This document shows, piece by piece, positions 1 through 9,131 of a stretch of 64,000 nt of DNA. The stretch is from an uncultured Phascolarctobacterium sp. (lineage in GTDB: Bacteria > Bacillota > Negativicutes > Acidaminococcales > Acidaminococcaceae). The stretch's first letter is position 1; each line of letters begins with the position of its first letter. The notes beneath the pieces were generated by a model. That model searched no databases, was not told the DNA's origin, and saw nothing but the letters and a program-made list of their open reading frames with translations. The stretch spans positions 25,946-89,945 of the forward strand of contig NZ_CAKPTG010000012.1 in NCBI RefSeq assembly GCF_934190775.1, given 5' to 3'. A program made the translations under genes and the position numbers.

Positions 1-479
1 TTCTTGACGCCTTCACGGATTGCGACAGAAGGGACGATAATAATAAACTTGTTCCAGCCATATTGCTTATTCAGTTCAAACATGGTCTTGATATAGACAT
101 AGGTTTTGCCTGTACCTGTTTCCATTTCAATATCAAGACTGCACTTTCCCTGACCTTCTATAAGCTCCTTAGACGGATTTATATTATTATTGCCCTGAAT
201 GAACTTGATATTCTCCAGAAGCTGCACTTTTTCCAATTTGATAGGCGCGTTGGCATAACCGAGTATTATATCCTGCTTGGCTTCCTGTTCATCAAGCTCC
301 TGCTGAAACAAATTGTAACCATTGGTATTCTTTGCTTTTTTGGTTTTCACCGGCACAAGTCTGCCCGGATCAAAAAAATAGCTGTTATCCTGCGCAGGAC
401 GCACCTGTCCCTTGAACACATCCACCACTGCATTGACGGCATCCGTCTGGTACTGTTGAATTTTAAAACTAAACTTCAT
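1..479 (-). CDS. res: Type III restriction enzyme Res subunit, N-terminal part (cut by window edge)
   Basis: Reading down from an ATG at 479 gives about 159 open codons that run off the left edge. The protein begins MKFSFKIQQYQTDAV and has a helicase Walker A motif (METGTGKTYVY) near residue 123, followed by a hydrophobic strand (KFIIIVPSVAIREG) as in superfamily 2 helicase motor domains. Type III Res subunits are ATP-dependent helicase-nucleases that work with Mod; the nuclease end is outside the window. The ATG overlaps the mod stop codon by one base, so the two are translationally coupled. Confidence 0.88.
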   Translation of the reverse strand, partial: MKFSFKIQQYQTDAVNAVVDVFKGQVRPAQDNSYFFDPGRLVPVKTKKAKNTNGYNLFQQELDEQEAKQDIILGYANAPIKLEKVQLLENIKFIQGNNNINPSKELIEGQGKCSLDIEMETGTGKTYVYIKTMFELNKQYGWNKFIIIVPSVAIREGVK

Positions 480-2356
480 TACAGTACCCTCCTTACTGTT
501 TGCGGACTATAGGTGTTGAATATCTGCTCAAAGTTAATCGCTACGCTGTCATCAGCCTGCGAGCTGTCACGCATAACAAAATAGCTTGGCATTTCTTTGG
601 CAATGGCAGTAATAACCTCATCCGTAACATCCTTATCAAAGCATGCCATTAAATGACCTTGCGCCACATTGTAGACAGTTTTGCCGGCAATATTTATCTT
701 TTCGATTTTGCTGGAAAGCGGCGTATCCAGCTTCAGCATAGCATCAAACAGCAAGTCCTCATCACTGCGGTCTTTTTTGATATTGTCAACAAACAGGCTC
801 TGCTGTTTATCCATGTAATCCTTCGGCGTGAAGTACACGTCCTCCATATTGCTGCTGTCGCATTTCAAAACACGGAAGCCGATGTCCAAATTCTGCGTTG
901 TCAACGGATTTTCTTCTTTGATTTTTTGACCGGCACGGCGGATGCGCTCTTTGCCAATTTCACAGATGTTTTTATAACCGGCCTTATACGCTTCACTGTT
1001 TTCAGCGCATTCTTCTTGTAATTGCACCATGATGAACTTACGCTTACCGCCATCTTCGGCGTTAAGCTGCATGACTGCATGAGCGGTTGTACCAGAACCA
1101 GAGAAGAAGTCGAGTATGAAATCATCTTTTTTCACATTAGCTATAGTCAAAATACGATTTAATAATCTAATAGGTTTAGGCCCATCAAAATATGCTTTTT
1201 CATCAAATAGCTTCTTTAATTCTTGTCTAGCTTCTTGATTATGTCCAACATCTAAATATTTCCAAATGGTTATCGGAGTCATCCCCTGTTGAACATCGGA
1301 AAGATATCTTTTTATTCTTGGCATATTACCGCCATTATTACCAAACCAAACGGCCCCATTTTCTATTAATTTTTGCATACGTTCTTTGCTTGTAAACCAA
1401 CATCTTCCTGCAGGCGGATAATATATTGTTCCATTCGGAGTTCTTATTGGATAATCATAGTTAGCACTATACGATTTTACTGTCATGTTATCAGATGTCC
1501 AAGGACCATGCTGATCATTATCAGGATTTTTATATCTCGCGTCTGACTCTGCTGAACGCGGAAGTAATCCTATTGAAAAAACTTCAATACTTCTAGCATA
1601 AATCAAAACATAATCATGACTTACCGAGAAAAATTTAGCATCATTTTTAGGTGAAAAAGCACGTTCCCAAATAACTTGTGCTAAAAAATTATTCTCTCCA
1701 AAAATCTCATCACAAATCTTTCTCAAATTTTCTACTTCATTATCATCAATACTGATAAAAACAACTCCATCATCACTCAGCAAATCCTTTGCCAGCTTCA
1801 ACCTTGGATACATCATATTCAGCCAATCGGTATGAAAACGACCATTGCTTTCCGTATTCGTTACCATACGATTGCCATCTTCGTCAAGTTGACCGCTATT
1901 TTCAATATATTCCTCTGTGCTTTGCTTAAAATTATCATTATAGACAAAGTCATTACCTGTATTATAAGGCGGATCGATATAAATCATCTTCACCTTGCCT
2001 AAGTAAGTTTCCTGCAGCAGCTTCAGCACTTCCAGATTGTCGCCTTCAATGTAAAGGTTTTCAGTATTGTCAAAATCCACGCTTTCTTCTCTGCAAGGGC
2101 GCAAGGTTTTGTTAATCGGCGCATTGGCAGCCAAAATTGCTTTACGCTTGTCCGGCCAGGTAAACTGATAGCGTTCCTGCAAACCATCTACAACATGGTC
2201 ACTAAGCTCCTGTTTCAGCATATCAAAATCAATGGCATGCTCCAGCTTGCCTTCACTATTGATTCTTTCGGTAACGCAATTAGGGAATAGCTCCCTTATC
2301 TTCGCTACGTTTGCTGCAACCTTATCCATAGATTGCATGTTGAGATGTTCCATCAT
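479..2356 (-). CDS. mod: Type III DNA methyltransferase Mod (adenine-N6, beta class)
   Basis: A 625-residue methyltransferase. The catalytic motif DPPYNTGNDF sits at residues 128-137 and the SAM-binding motif DFFSGSGTT near 416-424. Catalytic motif before SAM motif is the beta-class order of type III Mod enzymes. The region between them (about 230-390) is the expected target-recognition and variable part. Mod methylates one strand of an asymmetric site and supplies specificity to Res. The start at 2356 has GGAGG eight bases upstream and overlaps the previous stop (TAATG). Length is normal for the family and no frameshift is visible. The target site cannot be read from sequence alone. Confidence 0.93.
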   Translation of the reverse strand: MMEHLNMQSMDKVAANVAKIRELFPNCVTERINSEGKLEHAIDFDMLKQELSDHVVDGLQERYQFTWPDKRKAILAANAPINKTLRPCREESVDFDNTENLYIEGDNLEVLKLLQETYLGKVKMIYIDPPYNTGNDFVYNDNFKQSTEEYIENSGQLDEDGNRMVTNTESNGRFHTDWLNMMYPRLKLAKDLLSDDGVVFISIDDNEVENLRKICDEIFGENNFLAQVIWERAFSPKNDAKFFSVSHDYVLIYARSIEVFSIGLLPRSAESDARYKNPDNDQHGPWTSDNMTVKSYSANYDYPIRTPNGTIYYPPAGRCWFTSKERMQKLIENGAVWFGNNGGNMPRIKRYLSDVQQGMTPITIWKYLDVGHNQEARQELKKLFDEKAYFDGPKPIRLLNRILTIANVKKDDFILDFFSGSGTTAHAVMQLNAEDGGKRKFIMVQLQEECAENSEAYKAGYKNICEIGKERIRRAGQKIKEENPLTTQNLDIGFRVLKCDSSNMEDVYFTPKDYMDKQQSLFVDNIKKDRSDEDLLFDAMLKLDTPLSSKIEKINIAGKTVYNVAQGHLMACFDKDVTDEVITAIAKEMPSYFVMRDSSQADDSVAINFEQIFNTYSPQTVRRVL

Positions 2357-2967
2357 TATAATTCCTCCAGTTCCTTTTTCAGCTTGTTTATTGCTTCACG
2401 CAAGGTCAGTTTTTTGCGTGCCTGCTTTTCCGCAAACATTTTCTTCGTCAGCGCTGCTATCTGTGCTTCTGTTTCAGTCCGCCTGCCGGCGTCGGCAATC
2501 ACGGAAGCAGGTGTAAGCCCTGCAAGTGGCGTTAAATTTGCCACTTGCAGAGCTAAGTGCTCCCAAATATCGTTCAAGCTTGTGCCTTGCAAATTCACCT
2601 TTTGCTCAGCCACAGGCATAAATTCATTGAGCAATATTCTGTTATCGAAATACAGTGCCAGCTGCAGCTTGTCCTCATAGCAAAGCGCCAACAGCAAGCG
2701 TTGGTCAATCAGCCTACACAGCTTTTGTAAAAGCCTTTCCGCACAGCCCTCTTGCTTCAGCTGTACCGCCAAAACAAAAACGGCTTTTTCCTGCTCCTGC
2801 TTCTGCAAGGCAGGAATTGTACGTAAGGAAATTTCGTTGACGATGGTCATCTGCCTGATGGCTGCGTCAAACTCCTTCTGCTCCGTTGTATTCATTTCAA
2901 ACTTGCTGTATAAGGCACGTTTCGGAATAATCTTTTTTACTTCTGTAGTCTGCGGTAAACCTAACAT
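2356..2967 (-). CDS. DUF4391 domain protein in type III R-M operon
   Basis: A 203-residue protein I place in the DUF4391 family from its size, its basic N-terminus (LPQTTEVKKIIPKRALYSKF) and its charged C-terminal helix (about residues 165-203, KKMFAEKQARKKLTLREAINK). DUF4391 proteins commonly sit between an SNF2-like helicase and a type III mod gene, as here. Function is unknown; an accessory role in restriction is inferred from position. Both ends overlap neighbours by one base (TAATG junctions), so all four genes form a tightly coupled operon. Confidence 0.72.
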   Translation of the reverse strand: MLGLPQTTEVKKIIPKRALYSKFEMNTTEQKEFDAAIRQMTIVNEISLRTIPALQKQEQEKAVFVLAVQLKQEGCAERLLQKLCRLIDQRLLLALCYEDKLQLALYFDNRILLNEFMPVAEQKVNLQGTSLNDIWEHLALQVANLTPLAGLTPASVIADAGRRTETEAQIAALTKKMFAEKQARKKLTLREAINKLKKELEEL

Positions 2968-5900
2968 TACTGCTCACCTCGCACAACGAGGAAGCAAATC
3001 AGTTCAAAATCGTCCAGTCCTTTAATACTATTGTCAAAGAAGCTGATTTCTTCACCGCTCAGGAAGCTATCCACATCGTCAGCGTCCTTCACGTTGATTA
3101 TGGAAGCAATAGCATCCTCCAAAAGCTGGGAATAAATACCCATACTTCTGCCGTCGTTCGTCGCCTTGTTGAAATCGCTGCACACGTCTGTCAAAGGCTT
3201 ATCCTTGCCACGGCAGGTAAAGCGCAGCTTGTCCAACAGCTTTTTCGGCGCCAGATGGTTGCAGATAATTTCGCCATCTTCGCCAATATATACGGCGTAA
3301 AACGGATGCAGAAGATTTTTTCTGTCTATATTTATGTTATCCGTGCAGTTTTTCAGCACGTAAATTACACCCGGAGGACATTCCTCACTCGCAGGCACAA
3401 CGGCATGCAGGCCAAAGGGTGTTTTATCCAGCTCGCCATGCGTCTTAATATATTCCAGTAAATCCAGGCGGAATTCATTCAAGCCTAAATCCATGATGGA
3501 AATACCTGTACCCATATCTTCAATATCAACAACCTCTTTTTGCAGTTGCTTCAGCTGTTGCTTGCGATATTGCAAATCCAGCTTTTCATTATTGCTCAGC
3601 AGGTTGTCATCTGCCGTCGCCGTCAAATCCACCGCCTTCATACGGCTTTCAACGCGACTTTTCAAATCTATGTACTCATCTAAGTCAACATCAGGCCAAA
3701 AGTTAACCAGTTGAATATAAGCATTCTTGCTGCCGATACGGTCAATACGCCCGAAGCGCTGAATAATACGCACCGGATTCCAGTGAATATCATAGTTTAC
3801 CAGATAATCGCAATCCTGCAGGTTCTGGCCTTCGGAAATACAATCTGTCGCAATCAGAATATCTATCTCGTTCGTATCTTCCGGGAACAACAGTGCTTTA
3901 TCCTTCGCCAAAGGCGCAAAACAGGTCAGCACAGTGTTGAAATCGCATCTCAATTTAGGAATTGTAGACCTGCCATCAACCGTACCGGTAATCATAGCTG
4001 TGTTTAAGCCGAATTTTTCTTTGGCATAAGCACTTACATGCTCATAGAGATACTGCGCTGTATCGGCGAAAGCTGTAAAGATGATAATTTTCTTATTGCC
4101 TGCATTCAGAGGATGCTGAATTTTATTGTCGATAAGCTTAAACAGCTCATGCAGCTTATTATCCTGCTCAGGTGTTATCCCCTGCACCAGTGCCAACAGC
4201 TCATCCAAGCGCTCCTTGTCACGCTGCAGGCTGTTGCCCCAGCTGACAATATCCATATCAGCCAACGAAATAGGCACCTTTTTGCCTACGTTGAAAATTT
4301 CCTCTTCCATATCGAAATCAGTGCTGTCTATATCCGCACCTGTTTCAATCTGTGCATTTGCGAGCCTATGCTGCGTATAGCGATAGATTTTATCCAAAAC
4401 CGCTGCAATACTTGCCCGCACTCTTGCAACTGTCAGCCTGAAGGAATACACCGAGCTTTCCATACGCTTCAGAATGTTTATCGCCATTAAGCGGCGAATA
4501 CCGCGCTCACGGTTCGTCTGCGTAAAACCGGTATTAACCTTGTTATCATCAAAAAGTGCTGCGTACTTTTGCTGACGGCTGCTTAAGATAAACTCCGTAG
4601 GCGTGTACACCGAAAGCTCCAGCTCATCCAGCTTGGCAAAAACCTCACTGTAATTTACCGAGCCATCCGTAACCAACGCAGGACGGAAAGACAACGGCAT
4701 TTTGCGCTCCGGGAAGTTGCCTATATCCTTGGTATCGTAATATTTGGTAATATGCTTACGCGAGCGCGCAATCGTCACAGAATCCAAAAGCGTAAAGAAG
4801 TCATAGCTCAGATGCTCCAACAGCTTCTGCAAGGTACGCTCTTCCGGCAGCAGCTTTGACCAATGGTTGTATGCTGCCTGCGCATTGCGGAAAATATCGT
4901 CAATTGAGCTTTTCGTATTCAGCTTATCGTTAATTTTGCTACTATCTCCTTCATAGGCTAATTGCAGCTGATTTTTTAAATCATTAAAGCGATTATTAAC
5001 GGGAGTAGCAGAAAGCATCAACACCTTTGTCTGCACGCCCTCACGAATAACCTTGTTCATTAGCACCGTATAGCGATTCTCTTTATCTTCGCCATCAAAG
5101 GCACCGCCATTACGGAAATTATGCGATTCATCAATAATTACAAGGTCATAGTTGCTCCAATTTATCCTGCTCAAATCAATCTCACCGCTATAACCACGCT
5201 TGCGCAGCAGGTCAGAATGATATAAAACATCATAACGCAGCCTATCACTGGCAATAGGATTGTTTTTATAGTTAGCGCGATACGTATTCCAGTTGTCTGC
5301 CAGCTTTTTCGGACATAATACAAGTACATTCTTGTTGCGTCCTTCATAATATTTGATAACGGCTAATGCAGTAAAGGTTTTGCCTAAACCAACACTGTCA
5401 GCTAAAATACAGCCATTATATTTTTCCAGCTTATTAATAATGCCTAACGCAGCATCACGTTGAAAATTAAAGAGCATGCTCCAGATTTTGCTGTTTTTAA
5501 AGCCTGTACGCTCATTCGGCAGCTCATCCTCACTGATATCCGTAAGAAATTCATGGAAAATATTATACAGCGTCACGAAATAAATAAACTCAGGCGCATT
5601 CTCATTATAAGCCGAGCTTATACTGCTTATAACATTGTTGGTTACGTCCTTTAACTCTTCATTATTCTGCCAAAGCTTTTCAAACTGCTCTATCAGCGTC
5701 AGCGGCATGGGGCTTGCTACCTTCGCAATGTTAGTTCCCATATTGTTGCCCTGTTCGCAGCCTAAATCAACTGTTGTAAAGCCGTTAACGGGAAAATAAG
5801 CCTTGTCATCCAGCAAAATAAACTTATCCGTAATATCCTTATTGCCTACATTGGATTTAAAAACAGCCTTATTCTTAACCCATGCGGCACATTCCCTGGC

Positions 5901-6203
5901 TATAGCCTTCTGATTCAGTTCGTTGCGCAGCTTCACTTCAAATTCTGTACCATAAATGCCACGCTCTCTATTTAATTTGGGAATATAAAACTCACGCTTC
6001 TCCTTTTTGCTGTTCTCCTTCTGGATAAATGTAGGATCAGTAAAAATAAAGCGTAATTCGTCGATATTACTCAGCTCTTTGCGCAAAGCTTCAAACGCAT
6101 AGATAGAAAAATAGGCAGCAGCGATAGACAGCTTACTGCCTTTTTGCATTTCTGCAGCCATATCATCTCTTAATGTTTCATTAACATTATTAATAAACTT
6201 CAT
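2967..6203 (-). CDS. Large SNF2-type helicase, first gene of the extended type III R-M operon
   Basis: A 1078-residue protein. Residues 1 to about 170 resemble the PLD-like domain that precedes many such helicases, but I see no HKD catalytic motif. The helicase core follows: Walker A DSVGLGKT (about 269-276), DESH box (358-361), LMLSATPVNNR, and a C-terminal lobe with IIIFTAFADTAQYL and the arginine-rich QRFGRIDRIGS. A charged tail of about 250 residues remains. It probably remodels or translocates on DNA. Position with DUF4391, mod and res suggests a four-gene restriction variant; a DISARM-like comparison is tempting but the other DISARM genes are absent. Operon order is helicase, DUF4391, mod, res. 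Confidence 0.82.
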   Translation of the reverse strand: MKFINNVNETLRDDMAAEMQKGSKLSIAAAYFSIYAFEALRKELSNIDELRFIFTDPTFIQKENSKKEKREFYIPKLNRERGIYGTEFEVKLRNELNQKAIARECAAWVKNKAVFKSNVGNKDITDKFILLDDKAYFPVNGFTTVDLGCEQGNNMGTNIAKVASPMPLTLIEQFEKLWQNNEELKDVTNNVISSISSAYNENAPEFIYFVTLYNIFHEFLTDISEDELPNERTGFKNSKIWSMLFNFQRDAALGIINKLEKYNGCILADSVGLGKTFTALAVIKYYEGRNKNVLVLCPKKLADNWNTYRANYKNNPIASDRLRYDVLYHSDLLRKRGYSGEIDLSRINWSNYDLVIIDESHNFRNGGAFDGEDKENRYTVLMNKVIREGVQTKVLMLSATPVNNRFNDLKNQLQLAYEGDSSKINDKLNTKSSIDDIFRNAQAAYNHWSKLLPEERTLQKLLEHLSYDFFTLLDSVTIARSRKHITKYYDTKDIGNFPERKMPLSFRPALVTDGSVNYSEVFAKLDELELSVYTPTEFILSSRQQKYAALFDDNKVNTGFTQTNRERGIRRLMAINILKRMESSVYSFRLTVARVRASIAAVLDKIYRYTQHRLANAQIETGADIDSTDFDMEEEIFNVGKKVPISLADMDIVSWGNSLQRDKERLDELLALVQGITPEQDNKLHELFKLIDNKIQHPLNAGNKKIIIFTAFADTAQYLYEHVSAYAKEKFGLNTAMITGTVDGRSTIPKLRCDFNTVLTCFAPLAKDKALLFPEDTNEIDILIATDCISEGQNLQDCDYLVNYDIHWNPVRIIQRFGRIDRIGSKNAYIQLVNFWPDVDLDEYIDLKSRVESRMKAVDLTATADDNLLSNNEKLDLQYRKQQLKQLQKEVVDIEDMGTGISIMDLGLNEFRLDLLEYIKTHGELDKTPFGLHAVVPASEECPPGVIYVLKNCTDNINIDRKNLLHPFYAVYIGEDGEIICNHLAPKKLLDKLRFTCRGKDKPLTDVCSDFNKATNDGRSMGIYSQLLEDAIASIINVKDADDVDSFLSGEEISFFDNSIKGLDDFELICFLVVRGEQ

Positions 6204-6290
6204 TTTCCCAAGTCAGCTCCGTTAATTGTTTATATATCGAAAATTTGTCAATAACTCATTATAATGATACACTGTTGTCCCCCCAGTCAA

Positions 6291-6395
6291 GCAAAAGCAC
6301 ACATTGAGTGTGTTTTGCCTGAAGTATTAGCAAGCTAATACTTTTCTATTCTGATTTTAGCGCAATTTGCGCTAAATAGCAAGTTAGACTGCTAT
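6291..6395. promoter_or_regulatory. Four stacked palindromes in the divergent control region
   Basis: Four non-identical inverted repeats lie nose to tail between the helicase operon (minus) and the XRE gene (plus). P1, 6291-6318: GCAAAA(g)CACAC with GTGTGTTTTGC. P2, 6322-6343: AAGTATTAGC-aa-GCTAATACTT, perfect 10-bp arms. P3, 6356-6376: TTTAGCGCAA-t-TTGCGCTAAA, perfect 10-bp arms. P4, 6376-6395: ATAGC(a)AGT-tag-ACTGCTAT. P2 to P4 share an AGC...GCT core. The placement suits operators for the adjacent XRE protein, as with controller proteins of restriction systems. That link is inference. Confidence 0.7.
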
Positions 6396-6425
6396 CTCTT
6401 TTTATAATGTTATTGGGTGATAACA

Positions 6426-6626
6426 ATGTATCAGCGCATTCGCGACTTACGCGAGGACAAGGATATGACGCAAACACAAATGGCTGAAATCCTTAACTGT
6501 TCGCAAAGAGTCTACAGCAACTATGAAAAAGGCGAGCGGGATATACCGACAGATATACTCATTGCCTTAGCTAAATTTCATAACACATCCACGGATTACA
6601 TTTTAGGCTTAACAAACAAAAAATAA
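6426..6626 (+). CDS. Small XRE-family HTH regulator (possible R-M controller)
   Basis: A 66-residue one-domain DNA-binding protein. The helix-turn-helix spans about residues 9-35 (MTQTQMAEILNCSQRVYSNYEKG) and the family ending STDYILGL is present. I choose the ATG at 6426 because GGGTGA lies five bases upstream; the GTG at 6417 has no ribosome site. A TATAAT at 6403-6408 gives a very short leader and puts the promoter next to the palindromes at 6291-6395. Size and divergent orientation match controller proteins that time restriction expression. A general repressor role is the alternative. Confidence 0.82.
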   Translation: MYQRIRDLREDKDMTQTQMAEILNCSQRVYSNYEKGERDIPTDILIALAKFHNTSTDYILGLTNKK

Positions 6627-6666
6627 GGATTCACTTCGCAAGCAAATCGGAAGTGAATCCTTATTT
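6625..6666. terminator. Bidirectional intrinsic terminator after the XRE gene
   Basis: Perfect 13-bp arms AAGGATTCACTTC (6625-6637) and GAAGTGAATCCTT (6650-6662), followed by a T-rich run on both strands. The XRE stop codon lies in the left arm. Confidence 0.85.
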
Positions 6667-6681
6667 TTATTATAACGATGG

Positions 6682-7020
6682 ATTCTATTACGAGATTTGG
6701 GCACTTTTTCCCTTTTCTCGTAATAGAATTAACTTTTTGCTGTATCAACGCTACTTTCTATTACGAGTTTTATGCACTTTTTCCCTTTTCTCGTAATAGA
6801 ATTGCTTTTTTGCTGTATTAACACTACTTTCTATTACGAAATTTATGCATTTTCTCCCTTTTCCCTTAATAGAATCCCCCCTTTACCGCTTCATCACGCA
6901 TCCTATTACGAGATTTTGGCACTTTCTCCCGTTTCCCGTAATAGCATTCCCCCAATTTACCGCTTCATCACGCATCCTATTACGAGATTTTTCACCTAGT
7001 GCACTTTTCTCGTAATAGAA
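6682..7020. repeat. Array of five palindromic repeats, about 74-bp period
   Basis: Five units start at about 6682, 6756, 6829, 6903 and 6976. Each is an inverted repeat with arms like ATTCTATTACGAGA and TCTCGTAATAGAAT (perfect 14-bp arms in unit 1, shorter or imperfect in units 3 to 5) around a 20-bp loop rich in CACTTTTTCCC. Linkers fall into two types, a TTTTTGCTGTAT...ACRCTAC type (linkers 1 and 2) and a CCCCC...TTACCGCTTCATCACGCAT type (linkers 3 and 4). It fills the gap between the XRE gene and trpG. Because linkers repeat and the units are self-complementary, it is a REP/BIME-like array rather than a CRISPR. Confidence 0.85.
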
Positions 7021-7061
7021 AACGCAGAGCGCACGTACAACGTCACGCCCTGCGTCAAAGC

Positions 7062-7628
7062 TCACAGGCTCAAAAAGTTCTTCAAAATCGTCCGTCCCTG
7101 CGGCGTCATAATCGATTCCGGATGGAACTGCACTCCATACACCGGCAGCGTTTTATGCTGCAGCGCCATAATCTCATCCTTCGCCGTTTTCGCCGTAACC
7201 TCCAGGCATTCCGGCAGGCTCTCCGGCTCCACAATCAGCGAATGATAGCGCGCCGCCTCAAAGCAATCCGGCATATCTTTAAAAATGGGGCTTGTTGCCG
7301 CCAAATACACCTTATCCGCCTTGCCATGCACAATCTCCGGCGCATGCACCACGTTGCCGCCAAAGGCTTCGCCAATAGCCTGATGCCCCAGGCAAACACC
7401 CAAAATCGGGAACTCACCTGCCAGCTGGCGAATCACCTCCAGACAAATACCGGCCTGCTTGGGATTGCCAGGTCCCGGCGAAATGATGATATGATCCGGC
7501 TGCATAGCTCTGATATCCTCAATCGTCAGCTTATCATTACGCACAACCTTGATATCCGGATTGATTTCGCCAATCAGCTGATACAGATTAAAAGTAAAGC
7601 TATCGTAGTTATCTATAATCAAAATCAT
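7062..7628 (-). CDS. trpG: Anthranilate synthase component II (glutamine amidotransferase)
   Basis: A 188-residue class I glutamine amidotransferase that delivers ammonia from glutamine to TrpE. The nucleophile is C79 (GVCLGHQAIGEAFGG); the other triad members are H169 and E171 (QFHPES). The oxyanion motif SPGPGNP is at 50-56. Length is normal. It begins three bases after the trpE stop, so the pair is one operon. The same family includes PabA of folate synthesis, but the Trp T-box upstream of the operon favours tryptophan. No trpD, C, F, B or A follows; the palindrome array lies downstream instead. Confidence 0.92.
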   Translation of the reverse strand: MILIIDNYDSFTFNLYQLIGEINPDIKVVRNDKLTIEDIRAMQPDHIIISPGPGNPKQAGICLEVIRQLAGEFPILGVCLGHQAIGEAFGGNVVHAPEIVHGKADKVYLAATSPIFKDMPDCFEAARYHSLIVEPESLPECLEVTAKTAKDEIMALQHKTLPVYGVQFHPESIMTPQGRTILKNFLSL

Positions 7629-7631
7629 TGC

Positions 7632-9095
7632 TTACTCCTCCTCTGCCGTCATGCGCAGTGCTGTCATGCAGGCGCCCGCCTTATTCACAGTCTCCTGAAA
7701 TTCGTTATCCACTACGGAATCCGCTACAATACCGCCACCGGCCTGAATATAAACTCTGTCGTTCTTCTTGACCATGGTGCGGATTGTAATGCAGATATCC
7801 ATGTTACCGCCAAAATCAAGATAACCCATGCCACCGCCGTAAATACCGCGACGCTCCGGCTCCAGCTCGTCGATAATCTCGCAGGCGCGAATCTTCGGCG
7901 CTCCGCTCAGCGTACCTGCCGGGAACACTGCCCGCAACGCGTCCAGTGCGTCCTTATCGGCGCTCAACTGGCCTGTAACCTTGCTCGTGATATGCATAAC
8001 ATGCGAAAAGCGTTTAATCGCCTTGTAATCACTCACCTTAACGCTGCCAAAGTCGCAGACACGTCCCACATCGTTGCGCCCCAAATCCACCAGCATATTA
8101 TGCTCCGCAATCTCCTTGGCGTCTGCCAAAAGCTCCTGCTCCAGCGCCAGGTCCTCCTCACTCGTCCTGCCACGACGGCGTGTGCCGGCAATAGGCATGC
8201 TGATGACCTTTTTGCCAACCACCTTCACCAACGTTTCCGGCGAGCTGCCGGCAATCTCCACATCGTCATTATGCAGGAACACCATGTATTGCGATGGGTT
8301 CGTCGTACGCAGGTAGCGGTATGCACTGAAGAGACTCTGGTCGTACGTAGCGCTGAACCTTTGCGCGTAAACAATCTGAAAGGCATCACCGTTTTTGATA
8401 TATTCCTTGCAACGGAGCACATTTTTATTATACTGCTCACGGCTCTGGTTACTGGTGAACTCGCCCAGCTTCGCCTTCACCGGCTTCTTCGGCAGCACCG
8501 GCTGCAGCAGCATTTTCTCCATCGCCGCGATTTCGCGTTCCGCCTTGGCGTAGTTGATGGCAGCATTATCCGTTTTGACATTCACAATCAGGAAAATCTT
8601 CTGCTTGAGATGATCAAAGGCAATCAGCTTATCAAACAGCATCAAATCGATATCGGCAAATTCCGCCTTGCGTTCTTTATTCACATGCATATCAGGCTCG
8701 CAGTAGCGCATGAAATCAAAGCCAAAGGTGCCGACAAGACCGCCGGTAAAATTAGGCAGACCTTCAATCTGCGGCGCCTTGTATTCCTCCAGAATATGGC
8801 GGATGCAGCCCAAGGGATCGCTTTCCTGATACTTCACGGCAGCGCCGCTGATGATTTCTGCGTTGCCGTCGGTGATTTTCAAACGCAGCACAGGATCATA
8901 GCCTACAAAGGAATAACGCGCCCAGTGCTCACCGCCCTCAATGCTCTCCAAAAGGAAGTAATTGCGGCTGCTGCGTCTTACATTGTCCAAAAATGCCAGC
9001 GGCGTCAGCATATCCGCCAGGCATTCCTTCGCTACCGGCACAGCCTTGTAGTCCTTTGCATACTGCATGACCTGCTCCAAAGATAAATTCAACAT
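7632..9095 (-). CDS. trpE: Anthranilate synthase component I
   Basis: A 487-residue chorismate-using enzyme that makes anthranilate with TrpG. The N-terminal domain carries the tryptophan feedback motif as LLESIEGG near residue 48. The C-terminal chorismate-binding domain has AGTRRRGRTSEED, the helix DLGRNDVGRVC, and AGTLSGAPKIRACEII followed by RRGIYGGGMGYLDF. All expected catalytic segments are present. The gene is first in a two-gene operon whose leader is a T-box riboswitch (9132-9435). Confidence 0.94.
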   Translation of the reverse strand: MLNLSLEQVMQYAKDYKAVPVAKECLADMLTPLAFLDNVRRSSRNYFLLESIEGGEHWARYSFVGYDPVLRLKITDGNAEIISGAAVKYQESDPLGCIRHILEEYKAPQIEGLPNFTGGLVGTFGFDFMRYCEPDMHVNKERKAEFADIDLMLFDKLIAFDHLKQKIFLIVNVKTDNAAINYAKAEREIAAMEKMLLQPVLPKKPVKAKLGEFTSNQSREQYNKNVLRCKEYIKNGDAFQIVYAQRFSATYDQSLFSAYRYLRTTNPSQYMVFLHNDDVEIAGSSPETLVKVVGKKVISMPIAGTRRRGRTSEEDLALEQELLADAKEIAEHNMLVDLGRNDVGRVCDFGSVKVSDYKAIKRFSHVMHITSKVTGQLSADKDALDALRAVFPAGTLSGAPKIRACEIIDELEPERRGIYGGGMGYLDFGGNMDICITIRTMVKKNDRVYIQAGGGIVADSVVDNEFQETVNKAGACMTALRMTAEEE

Positions 9096-9131
9096 TTTGT
9101 CACCTCATCTGCTTATTTTCACCCGTGTCAA

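Noticed and set aside
6258..6290. TTGACT...TATAAT upstream of the helicase operon as a MerR-type promoter
   Set aside because: The spacer is 21 bp and there is no dyad; the -35 similarity is probably chance. The real promoter of this operon is not certain.
6682..7020. Possible CRISPR array
   Set aside because: Units are long self-complementary palindromes with repeated, not unique, linkers, and no cas genes are in the window.
6999..9086. Long plus-strand open frame (695 codons) opposite trpG and trpE
   Set aside because: It is antisense to two well-recognised genes, has no ribosome site, and reads as low-complexity His/Arg/Leu sequence. Similar mirror frames occur opposite the cobN-like genes (26388-27596, 44174-47404) and the autotransporter (61412-62734).
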